Part shown: in pieces, positions 1 to 9,530 of the stretch
How the letters are laid out: each line of letters opens with the position of its first letter
How positions within the stretch are numbered: the first letter of the stretch is position 1
Source: Paraburkholderia humisilvae
GTDB lineage: Bacteria > Pseudomonadota > Gammaproteobacteria > Burkholderiales > Burkholderiaceae
Direction of reading: 5' to 3'
Assembly: GCF_902859855.1 (NCBI RefSeq)
Contig: NZ_CADIKH010000012.1
Span: forward strand, 149,998-213,997
Length of the DNA: 64,000 nt
Notes under the pieces: generated by a model
What the model saw: only the letters and a program-made list of their open reading frames with translations
What the model was told of the DNA's origin: nothing
Databases searched by the model: none
Position numbers and translations under genes: made by a program

Positions 1-525
1 CCCGCCAGGATCGCGACGCTCGACCTTGCACCGGGCGTATCGGTCGGCGTCTTGCGACACAACGGTTTTCTGAAGGGTTTTGGCATTAAGGAAGGCGACG
101 CGTCGATCGTCTGTAGCCAGGACACGCGAGGCGATCAGGCGAAGGGACAAACGGCGATGGAAAACTGCCTGCAAAAAGCGCCTGACATCAACGTCGTCTA
201 TACGATCAACGAACCTGCCGCGGCCGGCGCTTATCGCGCGCTCAAGGCAGCGGGCAAGGACAAAAGCGTGATGATCGTATCGATCGACGGTGGCTGCGAA
301 GGGGTGCGCAACGTGAAAGCCGGCGCGATCGCGGCGACCTCGCAGCAGTACCCGCTGAAGATGGCCGAGCTCGGTGTGAACGCCGGCGTCGAGTACGCGA
401 AAACCGGCAAGAAACCGACCGGCTATCACGACACGGGCGTCACGCTGATCACCGACAAGGTGCAGCCCGGCGTCGACAGCAAGGACACAGCGTTCGGCCT
501 TGAGAACTGCTGGGGCAACAAGTAG
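1..525 (+). CDS. frcB: Sugar ABC transporter periplasmic binding protein, C-terminal part (FrcB-like)
   Basis: This is the last 174 residues of a class-I periplasmic sugar-binding protein; the reading frame is open through base 1, so the start lies outside the window. The visible part has the second lobe of the type-1 periplasmic-binding fold: a region reading [20 protein letters not shown], then [15 protein letters not shown] and the [12 protein letters not shown] stretch common to ribose/fructose binding proteins. The permease gene follows 129 bp downstream, then the ATPase and a ROK regulator, an order known for the fructose importer FrcBCA of rhizobia. Fructose is inferred from that resemblance; ribose or another monosaccharide is possible. 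The TTG at 52 is internal, not the real start. Confidence 0.85.
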   Translation, partial: PARIATLDLAPGVSVGVLRHNGFLKGFGIKEGDASIVCSQDTRGDQAKGQTAMENCLQKAPDINVVYTINEPAAAGAYRALKAAGKDKSVMIVSIDGGCEGVRNVKAGAIAATSQQYPLKMAELGVNAGVEYAKTGKKPTGYHDTGVTLITDKVQPGVDSKDTAFGLENCWGNK

Positions 526-654
526 CGCCACGCAACAACCGGCGCTGCGCGGCCGTGCGTAGCGCCGGCGGTATCGCCGCGTCGACGCGCGACCGCATAC
601 AGGCGGAACGTCGGACGCATCAGGCTTTGCATCATCGCATCGAGGAAACACACC

Positions 655-1653
655 ATGTCGACTCCTACCCCGACCGCTCACGCGCACGACCCGCATCGTC
701 GATTCACGGAGCGCCTGCCCTCGCTTGCCGAGGCCGGCCCGCTGATCGCGCTGGTACTTGCATGTGCGTTCTTTATTTCGCAGAGCGACCGCTTTCTGTC
801 CGCGCAAAATCTATCGTTGATTCTGCAACAAACGATGGTGGTCGCGGTGATCGCGATCGGCCAGACGCTGATCGTACTGACCGGCGGCATCGATCTGTCG
901 TGCGGGATGGTGATGGCGTTCGGCTCAATTGTGATGACCAAATTCGCAGTCGTGCTCGGCATACCGCCGATCCTCGCGATTCTCTGCGGAATCGGCGCGA
1001 GTACGCTGTTTGGTCTCCTCAACGGTGCGTTGATTACCCGCATCAAGCTTCCGTCGTTTATCGTCACGCTGGGTACGCTAAATATCGCGTTTGCGCTCAC
1101 GCAAATCTACTCGAACGCAGAAAGTGTATCGAACCTGCCCGACGCGATCATGTTCTTTGGCAGCACGTTCAAGCTTGGGCCCGCTGAAGTGACGTACGGC
1201 ACGGTGCTGACGCTGTTGATGTATCTCGTGACATGGTTTGTGCTGCGCGATACGGTGCCTGGCCGGCATCTGTATGCGCTCGGCAATAACGCGGAAGCGG
1301 CGCGTTTGATGGGCCTTTCGTCACAGAAAATTCTGCTTACCGTCTATACACTCGCCGGCGCGATCTACGGTATCGCCGCGCTGCTCTCGGTATCGCGCAC
1401 CGGTGTCGGCGATCCGCAGGCCGGGCAAACCGAAAACCTCGACAGCATCACCGCGGTCGTGCTTGGCGGCACGAGCCTCTTTGGCGGACGCGGGTCGATC
1501 GCGGGCACGCTGCTCGGCGCGTTGATTGTCGGCGTGTTTCGCAATGGGTTGACGCTGATTGGCGTGTCGTCCGTGTACCAGGTGCTAATCACCGGCATTC
1601 TCGTGATCCTCGCGGTGGCCGCCGACAAGCTGTCGCGGCGCGGCGCACGCTAA
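655..1653 (+). CDS. frcC: Sugar ABC transporter permease (FrcC-like)
   Basis: A 332-residue inner-membrane permease of the BPD_transp_2 (RbsC/FrcC) family. About eight to ten hydrophobic segments begin near residue 28. The family hallmark GGIDLSCGMVMAFGS lies near residues 79-93, and the coupling region VLGGTSLFGGRGSIAGTLLG near 270-289. The ATG at 655 is preceded by GAGGA at 642-646, a good ribosome site. It lies between the binding protein (129 bp upstream) and the ATPase (92 bp downstream), so it forms the membrane channel of the same importer. Substrate specificity rests on neighbourhood only. Confidence 0.9.
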   Translation: MSTPTPTAHAHDPHRRFTERLPSLAEAGPLIALVLACAFFISQSDRFLSAQNLSLILQQTMVVAVIAIGQTLIVLTGGIDLSCGMVMAFGSIVMTKFAVVLGIPPILAILCGIGASTLFGLLNGALITRIKLPSFIVTLGTLNIAFALTQIYSNAESVSNLPDAIMFFGSTFKLGPAEVTYGTVLTLLMYLVTWFVLRDTVPGRHLYALGNNAEAARLMGLSSQKILLTVYTLAGAIYGIAALLSVSRTGVGDPQAGQTENLDSITAVVLGGTSLFGGRGSIAGTLLGALIVGVFRNGLTLIGVSSVYQVLITGILVILAVAADKLSRRGAR

Positions 1654-1680
1654 ACGCCGCGCACCTGCTTCGTCCATGTC

Positions 1681-1708
1681 GTTGCGTTTGCCCCGTTGTT
1701 CACGCAAC
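1681..1708. repeat. Short inverted repeat in frcC-frcA gap
   Basis: GTTGCGT (1681-1687) is matched by ACGCAAC (1702-1708) around a 14-base loop in the 92-bp space between permease and ATPase genes. It could be an mRNA hairpin that adjusts relative expression within the operon, but it is short and could be chance. Confidence 0.3.
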
Positions 1709-1745
1709 TTCATTCTTCGCACTGCATTCAAGCATGGAGCCTGTC

Positions 1746-2546
1746 ATGTCGACGACATCCGTTACCTCCTCCACCGTCACGCCTGTACTCGAAGCGCGCG
1801 GCGTCATCAAACGCTACGGCCACGTCACCGCGCTCGACGGCTGCGACTTCGAAGTGATGCCCGGCGAGATCATGGCTGTGATCGGCGACAACGGCGCCGG
1901 AAAATCGTCGCTGATCAAGGCGCTATCCGGCGCCACGGTGCCCGACGAAGGCGAAATCCTCCTCGACGGCAAGCCGGTCAAATTCCGCAGTCCGCTCGAT
2001 GCACGCCAACAGGGTATCGAAACGGTCTACCAGGACCTCGCCGTCGCGCCGGCGATGAGCATCGCCGAAAACCTGTTCCTTGCGCGCGAACTGCTCAAGC
2101 CTGGCTGGCGCGGGTCACTGTTCAAGATGATCGACAAACGCCGCATGCTCGACGAGGCGACCGCGCATATGAAGGACTTGCAGATCGGCATCCGCTCGAT
2201 GCGTCAGGCCGTCGAAACGTTGTCAGGCGGCCAGCGTCAAGGGGTGGCGGTGGCACGCAGCGCGGCGTTTGCGCGCCACGTCGTGATTCTCGACGAGCCG
2301 ACCGCCGCGCTTGGCGTGAAGGAAGGCAACATGGTGCTCGAATTGATCCGCCGCGTGCGCGACCGCGGCCTGCCGGTGATCCTGATCAGCCACAACATGC
2401 CGCACGTGTTCGAGATCGCGGACCGCATCCATATCCAACGCCTCGGCCGGCGTGCGGCACTCGTCAAGCGCGAGGACATTCATATGTCCGAGGCGGTCGC
2501 AATCATGACCGGCGCGAAAGAAGCGGATGTGAAAGCGATCGCATGA
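1746..2546 (+). CDS. frcA: Sugar ABC transporter ATP-binding protein (FrcA-like)
   Basis: A single-domain ABC ATPase of 266 residues that would power the preceding permease. Walker A (GDNGAGKSS), the Q-loop region, the signature LSGGQRQGVAVAR and Walker B (VVILDEPTAALGV) are all intact. It has only one nucleotide-binding domain, as in FrcA, unlike the double-domain RbsA/XylG ATPases and unlike the second sugar importer at 22.7 kb in this window. I prefer ATG 1746 to ATG 1734 because GGAG at 1735-1738 sits 7 bases before it. The ROK regulator starts 22 bp after its stop. Confidence 0.9.
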   Translation: MSTTSVTSSTVTPVLEARGVIKRYGHVTALDGCDFEVMPGEIMAVIGDNGAGKSSLIKALSGATVPDEGEILLDGKPVKFRSPLDARQQGIETVYQDLAVAPAMSIAENLFLARELLKPGWRGSLFKMIDKRRMLDEATAHMKDLQIGIRSMRQAVETLSGGQRQGVAVARSAAFARHVVILDEPTAALGVKEGNMVLELIRRVRDRGLPVILISHNMPHVFEIADRIHIQRLGRRAALVKREDIHMSEAVAIMTGAKEADVKAIA

Positions 2547-2567
2547 CCACCATCATGGATATCAGGT

Positions 2568-3824
2568 ATGTCAGCGACCGACCCGCGTAAGCCGACGACC
2601 ATGGATACCAGCGCCCGCTCGCCATTGAAACGCACGGTCGGCTCGAACCAGGTCGGCATGCGGCAGTTCAACGAACGCATCGTGCTGCAGGCCATCCGCT
2701 TGCATGGTCCGTTGCCGAAGGCTGACGTCGGCCGGCTCACGCGCCTGTCGATGCAAACCGTTTCGATGATCGTCGACCGGTTGATCGACGACGGCCTGCT
2801 CGTCAAGCAGGCGCGCGTGCGCGGGCGCATCGGCCAGCCGTCGGTGCCCATCGCGTTGCGGCCCGAAGGCGCGTATACGATCGGCGTGAAGGTCGGACGG
2901 CGCAGCCTCGACCTGCTTGCGATGGATTTCGTCGGCCGCGTCTGCTGCCGCGAAGTGCTCGACTACGCGTATCCGGATCCACGTACGCTATTTCCCGCTC
3001 TGGAAAACAAGCTGGCGCGCGTAAACGACGCATTGGGCGCGGCGAGGAAGCGCAATGTGGTCGGCGTGGGTGTCGCCGCGCCATTGTGGCTAGGCGGCTG
3101 GCGCGAATTTCTCGGCGCGCCGCGCGACGCGCTCGATGCATGGAACGACATCGACATCCGCGCGCGGATCGCATCGATGACCGGCTTGCCGGTCGAATTC
3201 GCGAAAGACACGACCGCCGCCTGCGCGGCCGAGCTCGTGATGGGCCAAGGGCGCGGCATTCACAACTTTCTGTATCTGTTTGTCGGCACGTTTATCGGCG
3301 GCGGCCTCGTGATCGACGGGCGGCTGCATGGCGGCCCACACGACAATGCGGGCGCGGTCGGCTCCATTCCGCTGGCGGGCCGCGCGCGCGACCCGGCGCG
3401 GCAGTTGCTGCATGCGGCATCCGGCTTTGTGCTCGAGCAGCTATTTGCCGACGCGAGTGCGCCGCCCGCCGCTGCGCACGATCATCGAGCGTTGTCCGCC
3501 GACCTGTGGCGGCTGACCGAGCAATGGCTGGACACGGCGTGTCCGGCAATCGCAAACGCGCTGACCAACGCGGCGGCGCTGCTCGATCTGGAGGCGGTGG
3601 TCATCGACGGTGAACTCGACCGTCAGCTTGTGCGCGAAATGATCCGTCGCATCGAGCGCGTGCTTGACCGTTTTGAATGGGAGGGCATCGTTCGCCCGCA
3701 ATTGCTCGAAGGGACGATCGGTGCGGACGCACGTGCGATGGGCGGCGCGATTCTGCCGCTCTATGCGCACTTCGCGCCGATGCATGAGCTGTTTTTGAAG
3801 CCCGCTGTCGAAGCGGAATATTGA
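2568..3824 (+). CDS. ROK-family transcriptional repressor
   Basis: A 418-residue ROK-type regulator. Residues about 33-85 form a winged helix (ERIVLQAIRLHG, then LSMQTVSMIVDRLIDDGLL), and the rest is the sugar-kinase-like ROK fold with the glycine-rich FLYLFVGTFIGGGLVIDG segment. It lies 22 bp downstream of the FrcA-like ATPase on the same strand, so it is probably co-transcribed and would repress the sugar importer until sugar binds the ROK domain. The usual ROK zinc motif (CxCGxxGC) is absent: the corresponding region reads GAVGSIPLAGRARDP. That is the pattern in XylR/NagC relatives that have lost the metal site. The start is uncertain; ATG 2601 (MDTSARS) is an alternative. Confidence 0.88.
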   Translation: MSATDPRKPTTMDTSARSPLKRTVGSNQVGMRQFNERIVLQAIRLHGPLPKADVGRLTRLSMQTVSMIVDRLIDDGLLVKQARVRGRIGQPSVPIALRPEGAYTIGVKVGRRSLDLLAMDFVGRVCCREVLDYAYPDPRTLFPALENKLARVNDALGAARKRNVVGVGVAAPLWLGGWREFLGAPRDALDAWNDIDIRARIASMTGLPVEFAKDTTAACAAELVMGQGRGIHNFLYLFVGTFIGGGLVIDGRLHGGPHDNAGAVGSIPLAGRARDPARQLLHAASGFVLEQLFADASAPPAAAHDHRALSADLWRLTEQWLDTACPAIANALTNAAALLDLEAVVIDGELDRQLVREMIRRIERVLDRFEWEGIVRPQLLEGTIGADARAMGGAILPLYAHFAPMHELFLKPAVEAEY

Positions 3825-3861
3825 CGTCATCCCGGACGTCACCCAGTCGAATTTCTCTTCT

Positions 3862-6800
3862 CTATCGCGCCTGCGGTTCGCCGCTCGCCGCCGCGACGCG
3901 CTTCGCCGCGCGCTCGGGCGGTGTGTCCAGCAACGGCTGCAGCGCCGGCGCCATCGACTTCAGCAACTGCACCGCGAGCGCGCTCGTAAAGTCGAAACGC
4001 GCCGCATACGGCTCATGCACGAGGGCCGTCAAGGTCCCGAAGTACCGGTCGCCGATCACGAACACGAAGGTGCCGGTGCGGTTGACCTTGCGCGACTCGA
4101 TCAGCCGCCCGCCTTTCGCGTACACGTTAAAGCGCTGATCGCCGGTGCCGGTCTTGCCGATCACCTGCAGCGTTTCACCGTTCGGGAACGTCAGGCCCTG
4201 CGAAAGACGCGCCGCGGTGCCGCCCGCGACCACATCGTGCAGCAACGATTGCACGACACGCGCGATATCCGGCGACACGACCTGGTTGGGCTGCGCCGCC
4301 GCACGCGTAAAGCGCGTTTCATACGGCGTCCCCTTCGCGAATTCGAGGTCGGTGATGCTGTGCGTCGGCGCCTGATTGCCGCCGTTCGAGACGATGCCGA
4401 TCAGTTCCGCGAGCGCGGCCGGCCGGTCACCCGATGCGCCGATCGCCGCGCCGTAAGACGGCGTCAGCTTCGCGAACGGATAACCGAGCGCGCGCCACGA
4501 CTTGCCGATTTCCTCATACGCGCGCTGTTCGATCATCCGTTTGATACGGCGGTCCTGGGTCGCGTGATAGCGCGTCTTGAAGAGCCACTTGTAGGCATCG
4601 ATGCGCGCATCGCGGCTCGCTTCCTGCACGTCGTTCAGACTGACGTCCTGATGCGTGCGCAGATAGTTGACCGTCCACAGCTCGAGCGGATGCACTTTCG
4701 AAATATAGCCGCGGTCGTTCAGGTTGAACTTGTCGATCGCGTACTTCGTATAGAGCTTCGCGAGATCTTCATCGTCGAGAATGGTCGCGGCAGGCGTACC
4801 CTTCAGGGCCGCGCGCATCTGCGCATTGAACCATTCCTGCGACCCGTCCGGCGCGGCACTGCGCAGCACGGTCGCGACCCGGGGCGGCGATTTGTGCACC
4901 GTGCGCAGCAATGCGGCGAGCGCTTCGTCCGGCGTCTTGCCGTGATACTTCGTGTAGAAGCGCGTCATGTACACACGGCTTTCCTGGTCCGCGAAACGCG
5001 TCAAAAACGTGTTGCGCGCCACCGGATCATCGAGCCATTGCGACGGCAGGCCCGACGTCTGGATCATTTCGTAGTGGACGATATCGCGCATCATCCGCAC
5101 GAACACCAGATTCACCGAATGCTGGAACGCACGGTGCACGGTCAGAATGCGCGAGTTATCGCTCGATTCGAAGTTGCTGAACACCTGCCCGCCGCCGCCC
5201 GTATAGAACATCTCGCCGGCACTCGCTGAATACTTGCGCTCGACCGCCGCATCGAGCATCGCATCGAGCGAAGGGTCCTTCGTATGGGACAGGTAATCGA
5301 CTGCCCAGCGCGTCAGCGCGTCGGACGGGTCCGGCTTCACGGCGCGCAACTCTTCCGGGCTCATCTCGGCGTAGCGGCCGTGCAGTTCCTCGACGATCTG
5401 CAGATACGTGATGATCGTGCGCAATTTCGCGGTCGAACCGAGATTCAAGCGCGCGCCCTGGTTGATGTCGAACGGCTGATTCACACTATCGGTTTGCACG
5501 CGCATCAGATTCTGGCCGTCGTGCTTTTCGAACAGCGTGAAGCTGAACGAAATTTTCGACGGATCGTCCTGAGGACGCAGCATGTCCTTGCCGTATAGCC
5601 CCGCGGCCCGCGCGCCGTCCTTCGTCGACGCCGCGGCGAGCCGGTCGCTGACCGCCTGCTGCACTTCGTTGTCGAGCGTCGCGGTGGCGGTCAGGTCGAG
5701 GCGGTCGAGATCGTACAGATTGCTTACGCCCAACGCGCTCATCAGATGCGAACGCAGTGACGTCACTGCCTTGCGCGACACGAACGACTCGGTCGCCGGC
5801 GGCAGCGCCGAGCGATGCAGTTCGACCGGTGCGGCCAGCGCCGCGTCGCGCAGCGACATCGAGATCGCACCGCCGCTCGCAAGCAGCCGCAGGTAGCTGT
5901 CGGTCAACGACGCGAGGTCGGCGTTTCGCCGCAGCAGGAAGTGCGACGGACCGCGCTGCGCGATCATCAGTGACAGCACCTGACGGAATGCAAGGCCTTG
6001 CGCAGCCAGATTCTCCGGGGTCTGCGGCGCCTTCAGGATACGGTTCACGGCGTCGAAATCGCGGCCATACCACGCGGCGAGGCCATCACCGATCCCGTTG
6101 ACTTCGCCGATTCCCGGCTGTGCGGCGAGCGGCACCGAATTCAGATAACGCACGACGATCTGCTGACGCACCTCCATCGTGCGCGGCCCGTCCAGGTACG
6201 CGCGCACCGATGCCGATGCGACCTGCCGCAGCTTTTCCTGCGGCGTCGCGGTGCGTCCGCCCGGCGAGTGGCGGAACTTTTCGATTTGCGTCGCGAGCGT
6301 ACTGCCGCCGGGCTGCGGCTGGCTATGGTTGAAAATGCGCGCGCCCTGGTCGGCCAGCGCGCGGCCGAATCGTCCCCAGTCGATCGCGGGATTGCGGTTC
6401 GGCTGGTCCTTGTCAAGCAGATGACGGTCTTCGATAAACAGCAGCGAATCGACGATAAGCGGCGGAATCGCATCGAAGTTACGGTAAATCCGCTTTGGAT
6501 AAGCGTCGCCGAATAGTGCGTCGCCGGTCGCGTCATACAGGCGCAAGCCCGCCTGGTCTTTCTCTTCGTAGGGGATGAAAAGGCCGTCGTCGGCAAGAGA
6601 AAGCATGCGATCCGAATCGCGCGCCTGCGACGCGATCGTAAAACCGCGCTCCCGCAGGCGCCGTTCTATTGATGGCAGCAGCGTGTATCCGAGCCGGATA
6701 TCGTAAGGTCCGTCTTTCGGAAAACGGATGTTATCGCTCGGCCCGGTGGCAACGGTAAAGCCGATTTCGCTGGTCAGCTCGGATAGATAGCGCGCCTGCA

Positions 6801-6951
6801 GCTGCGACGTATCCATTTCGATCTGCACAACTCGCACGCCGGCTGCGACCGCCACCAGGAACGCGAAAAAGATTCCCCACTTCAGCCACTTCCAGGAGGA
6901 CGTGGTGCCGGTGGTGCGCAACGGCGGAACGCGAAGCAGCGGCCGATTCAT
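3862..6951 (-). CDS. Bifunctional GT51 transglycosylase / penicillin-binding transpeptidase-like protein
   Basis: A 1029-residue, singly anchored inner-membrane protein with a short cytoplasmic tail, one transmembrane segment near residues 22-40, and the rest periplasmic. A GT51 peptidoglycan glycosyltransferase domain occupies about residues 150-330. It has FIEDRHLLD (Glu174 as catalytic acid candidate) and GGSTLATQIEK near 216-225, with Leu-Ala in place of the usual Ile-Thr. A transpeptidase domain follows with the serine motif STAK (Ser506), SNGGN and KTGTG. It is longer than PBP1A/1B because of a large insert between the first and second transpeptidase motifs. The start ATG 6951 has AAGGAGA upstream; the ORF also extends to GTG 6981 without a comparable site. 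It is monocistronic and convergent with the ROK gene. Confidence 0.85.
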   Translation of the reverse strand: MNRPLLRVPPLRTTGTTSSWKWLKWGIFFAFLVAVAAGVRVVQIEMDTSQLQARYLSELTSEIGFTVATGPSDNIRFPKDGPYDIRLGYTLLPSIERRLRERGFTIASQARDSDRMLSLADDGLFIPYEEKDQAGLRLYDATGDALFGDAYPKRIYRNFDAIPPLIVDSLLFIEDRHLLDKDQPNRNPAIDWGRFGRALADQGARIFNHSQPQPGGSTLATQIEKFRHSPGGRTATPQEKLRQVASASVRAYLDGPRTMEVRQQIVVRYLNSVPLAAQPGIGEVNGIGDGLAAWYGRDFDAVNRILKAPQTPENLAAQGLAFRQVLSLMIAQRGPSHFLLRRNADLASLTDSYLRLLASGGAISMSLRDAALAAPVELHRSALPPATESFVSRKAVTSLRSHLMSALGVSNLYDLDRLDLTATATLDNEVQQAVSDRLAAASTKDGARAAGLYGKDMLRPQDDPSKISFSFTLFEKHDGQNLMRVQTDSVNQPFDINQGARLNLGSTAKLRTIITYLQIVEELHGRYAEMSPEELRAVKPDPSDALTRWAVDYLSHTKDPSLDAMLDAAVERKYSASAGEMFYTGGGGQVFSNFESSDNSRILTVHRAFQHSVNLVFVRMMRDIVHYEMIQTSGLPSQWLDDPVARNTFLTRFADQESRVYMTRFYTKYHGKTPDEALAALLRTVHKSPPRVATVLRSAAPDGSQEWFNAQMRAALKGTPAATILDDEDLAKLYTKYAIDKFNLNDRGYISKVHPLELWTVNYLRTHQDVSLNDVQEASRDARIDAYKWLFKTRYHATQDRRIKRMIEQRAYEEIGKSWRALGYPFAKLTPSYGAAIGASGDRPAALAELIGIVSNGGNQAPTHSITDLEFAKGTPYETRFTRAAAQPNQVVSPDIARVVQSLLHDVVAGGTAARLSQGLTFPNGETLQVIGKTGTGDQRFNVYAKGGRLIESRKVNRTGTFVFVIGDRYFGTLTALVHEPYAARFDFTSALAVQLLKSMAPALQPLLDTPPERAAKRVAAASGEPQAR

Positions 6952-7237
6952 GGTGGCGTCTCCTTGCAGATGCCGGACCACAAAAAATGCGACTCATATC
7001 AGTCTAGCGCGTAACCGCAAATTGCGAGGCACCGAGACGCAAAGTGGCGCCGGCACTGAGTACGCCACGCAACACTTGTGCCGTGTCGCTTGCCGCAACG
7101 CCACGCCGCGCGGGCGTTTCCGGCGTGGCGCGCGCGTGCCAGCCAGGCGGAAGGCGCGCACATACCCTGTGGAAAGCCCGATATGAGCACGGCGGAATTT
7201 TCAGTACCATAGCCGCCCACTTCAAGCGGGATACCCC

Positions 7238-8515
7238 ATGCAGAGCTTCTACGAGGCGACCGTCAAGCGGTTCGAGTATCCGCGTTTGACGGGCCGGCAC
7301 AGCGCTCACGTGTGCATCGTCGGCGGTGGACTGGCCGGCCTGTCGACCGCGCTCGGGCTGGCGGAGCGCGGCGTGCGCGAGGTCGTCGTGCTGGAAGCGG
7401 AACAGGTCGGATTCGGCGCATCGGGCCGCAATGGCGGTTTTGTGTTCGGCGGCTATAGCCTCGACTGCGCGGAACTCCTGAAAATTCTCGGGCCGACCCG
7501 CGCGCGGGAGCTATACGCGCTGACCACCGATGCTGTCGATCTGATGCGCAACCGCATCCGGCGTTATCGCATCGATTGCGATGCAACCGATGCTGGTGTG
7601 ATTCTCGCGAACTGGTTCGACGAACCGGCGCGGCTCGATGCGCAGCGCCGCTTGATGAAGGAATCGTTCGGTGTCGACTGGGAGCCGCTTGGTGCGCACG
7701 AACTTGCTGCGCGGCTCAAAACCGCGCGTTACCACGGTGGCCTTCTGGAGCGCAACGCATTCCACTTTCATCCTTTGAGGTATGTAGTCGGCGTGGCAGC
7801 CGCGGCGGCCGACGCGGGCACGCGCATTCATGAGCACTCGCCGGTGCGCGCACTGCGCGCGCAGCGCGGCGGTTTTGCGGTCGACACCGCGGACGGGACC
7901 ATCGATGCGCAACACGTCGTGATGGCGGGTGGCGGCTATGCGCGCAATGTATACCGGCGCGTCGAACGCGCAGTACTGCCGATCGCCACCTACGTGATGG
8001 CGACCGAGCCGCTCGGCGAGCGGCTGAAAGACGCGATCGATTGCGCATCGGCGGTCTATGACACGCGCTTTGCGTTCGACTATTACCGGCCGCTGCCCGA
8101 TACGCGCATCCTGTGGGGCGGCCGCATCTCGATCGTCGAACGCGCACCGCAGGTGATCGCCCGGCTATTGCGCCGGGATCTGCTCAAAGTCTATCCGCAA
8201 CTGGATGACGTGCGGATCGACTACGCATGGGGCGGGTTGATGAGCTATGCGCGGCACAAGATGCCGCAGATCGGCCGGAGCGCGGATGGCATCTGGTACG
8301 CGGTCGGCTTCGGTGGTCACGGCATGGCGCCGACCACCGTGTGCGGCGAACTGCTCGCGGCAGCCCTGTCAGGCGAGCGGCCGGTGCCGGACGCGTTCGC
8401 GAAGTTCGGGCTGACGCACACGTTCGGTGCGTTCGGCCTCGCGGCCGCGCAACTGACCTATGCCACGATGCAAACGCGCGATGCGTTTGCCGCACGGCGG
8501 CGTACCGGACGCTGA
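7238..8515 (+). CDS. FAD-dependent amine oxidase (PuuB/DadA-like)
   Basis: A 425-residue DAO-family flavoprotein. The dinucleotide-binding motif IVGGGLAGLSTALGLAERG is near residues 27-45, and GASGRNGGFVFGG near 67-80 is the characteristic FAD/substrate segment of gamma-glutamylputrescine oxidase and its relatives. A C-terminal GVGFGGHGM-like FAD motif (reading YAVGFGGHGMAPTT) is present. Likely activity is oxidative deamination of a polyamine derivative or amino acid, giving aldehyde or imine plus hydrogen peroxide. It stands alone with no puu genes beside it, so the substrate is unknown. ATG 7238 follows AAGCGGG at 7224-7230. Confidence 0.85.
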   Translation: MQSFYEATVKRFEYPRLTGRHSAHVCIVGGGLAGLSTALGLAERGVREVVVLEAEQVGFGASGRNGGFVFGGYSLDCAELLKILGPTRARELYALTTDAVDLMRNRIRRYRIDCDATDAGVILANWFDEPARLDAQRRLMKESFGVDWEPLGAHELAARLKTARYHGGLLERNAFHFHPLRYVVGVAAAAADAGTRIHEHSPVRALRAQRGGFAVDTADGTIDAQHVVMAGGGYARNVYRRVERAVLPIATYVMATEPLGERLKDAIDCASAVYDTRFAFDYYRPLPDTRILWGGRISIVERAPQVIARLLRRDLLKVYPQLDDVRIDYAWGGLMSYARHKMPQIGRSADGIWYAVGFGGHGMAPTTVCGELLAAALSGERPVPDAFAKFGLTHTFGAFGLAAAQLTYATMQTRDAFAARRRTGR

Positions 8516-8673
8516 ACGACCACGCGTTGCCCGCGAGCGGATTGCGTTGATGTTCGACTACCACGACAAACATCACGATTTCATGTGGCTCTTTCGCGGC
8601 TCTTCAGCACCGCGAAAACATCGTCATTTGCCCGGCTGCGCGGCATCCGGGCTGGGCACGCCCCTTGCGCCGA

Positions 8674-8679
8674 TATAAT
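8674..8679 (+). promoter_or_regulatory. TATAAT -10-like box before lipoprotein gene
   Basis: A perfect TATAAT lies 60 bp before the ATG at 8739, inside GC-rich DNA. No good -35 hexamer sits at the proper distance, so this is only a candidate promoter. Confidence 0.35.
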
Positions 8680-8738
8680 TGCAGTTTGTGTCGCCGCTGC
8701 AGGCACCGTCACAAATGATTCAAATTTCAAGGAGAGTC

Positions 8739-9083
8739 ATGAGGAATCCGTTCAACGCATCGCAATGCACCGTCCTGATCGTGTTAGCGCTCAGCGCATG
8801 CGCACAGTTTCAGAGCAACCCCGACGCGGGTGACCCGGAAAACGACACGATGACCCAACGCCCGGTCGCGGACGTCGTTCAATGTCTCGAACAGGAAGCT
8901 GGGAAGCACGACACACACTTCACCACGTCGCCGATTCCACAAGGCACGATGCTCGATTTCGGCGACTCGAATATCGTCAAGGTACGCGCCGACAATGGCG
9001 GCACCACCTACCGCTACTACGCAGGCAAGCGACACCTGTCGAACATGTGGATCGAAGCGGCCAGCAAGACTTGCGCGCCGTGA
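8739..9083 (+). CDS. Small lipoprotein of unknown function
   Basis: A 114-residue protein with a lipoprotein signal: a short basic start, a hydrophobic stretch VLIVLALSAC and lipobox LSAC with the cysteine near residue 20, so the mature protein would be lipid-anchored. The mature part has two further cysteines and a YRYYAGKRHLSNMW segment, but I recognise no characterised family. The start is set by AAGGAGAG at 8729-8736 just before ATG 8739. It is probably transcribed alone. Confidence 0.75.
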   Translation: MRNPFNASQCTVLIVLALSACAQFQSNPDAGDPENDTMTQRPVADVVQCLEQEAGKHDTHFTTSPIPQGTMLDFGDSNIVKVRADNGGTTYRYYAGKRHLSNMWIEAASKTCAP

Positions 9084-9243
9084 TAAACGCGTAAGCGGAT
9101 CGCAACTATTCGCGATGCGAACGCAACCGCCCGTACGCGAACGTGCGACATCGTCGCACACGTGTACCTCTTAAGTATCGTTTAAGTTTGGCTCCCCATG
9201 ATCGGCAAACCTGAGTCGAACCGCGACCCGTACGAGGTGCCCG

Positions 9244-9516
9244 ATGCACAACAATGAAAGCAAAAACGAACGCGACATCCAGCAGACCCCGGCGGCCGCG
9301 AAGCGGCCTACGATGCTGCGCCGCCTGCTCAGCCACCATGAACTCGCGACACTGCTGTTGTTGCTGCATGCCCCTGTCGACGCCTACGCGAAACCGGAAA
9401 TTCCGATGCTGAAGGAAGCCGGGCTCGTCGAGAGCATTGCGTCGGAGGCCGGCGCACCGCGTTTTCGTCTAACCGAAGAAGGCAATGCGATTTTGCGCGG
9501 CCTCGGCGTCAAGTAG
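9244..9516 (+). CDS. Small winged-helix-like protein of unknown function
   Basis: A 90-residue hypothetical protein. Residues about 26-90 read like a compact winged helix: HELATLLLLLHAP, MLKEAGLVES, then FRLTEEGNAILRGL. The last segment resembles the wing and final helix of MarR/PadR-like small DNA-binding proteins. It has no known partner; the following gene runs in the opposite direction only 14 bp away. GAGGTGCCCG just upstream of ATG 9244 is a plausible ribosome site. Function is not established. Confidence 0.65.
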   Translation: MHNNESKNERDIQQTPAAAKRPTMLRRLLSHHELATLLLLLHAPVDAYAKPEIPMLKEAGLVESIASEAGAPRFRLTEEGNAILRGLGVK

Positions 9517-9530
9517 CGGCATTTCTTTCA

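Noticed and set aside
4015..5229. A 404-codon plus-strand frame opposite the GT51/PBP gene
   Set aside because: Arg-rich antisense shadow of a gene whose catalytic motifs are all intact on the minus strand.
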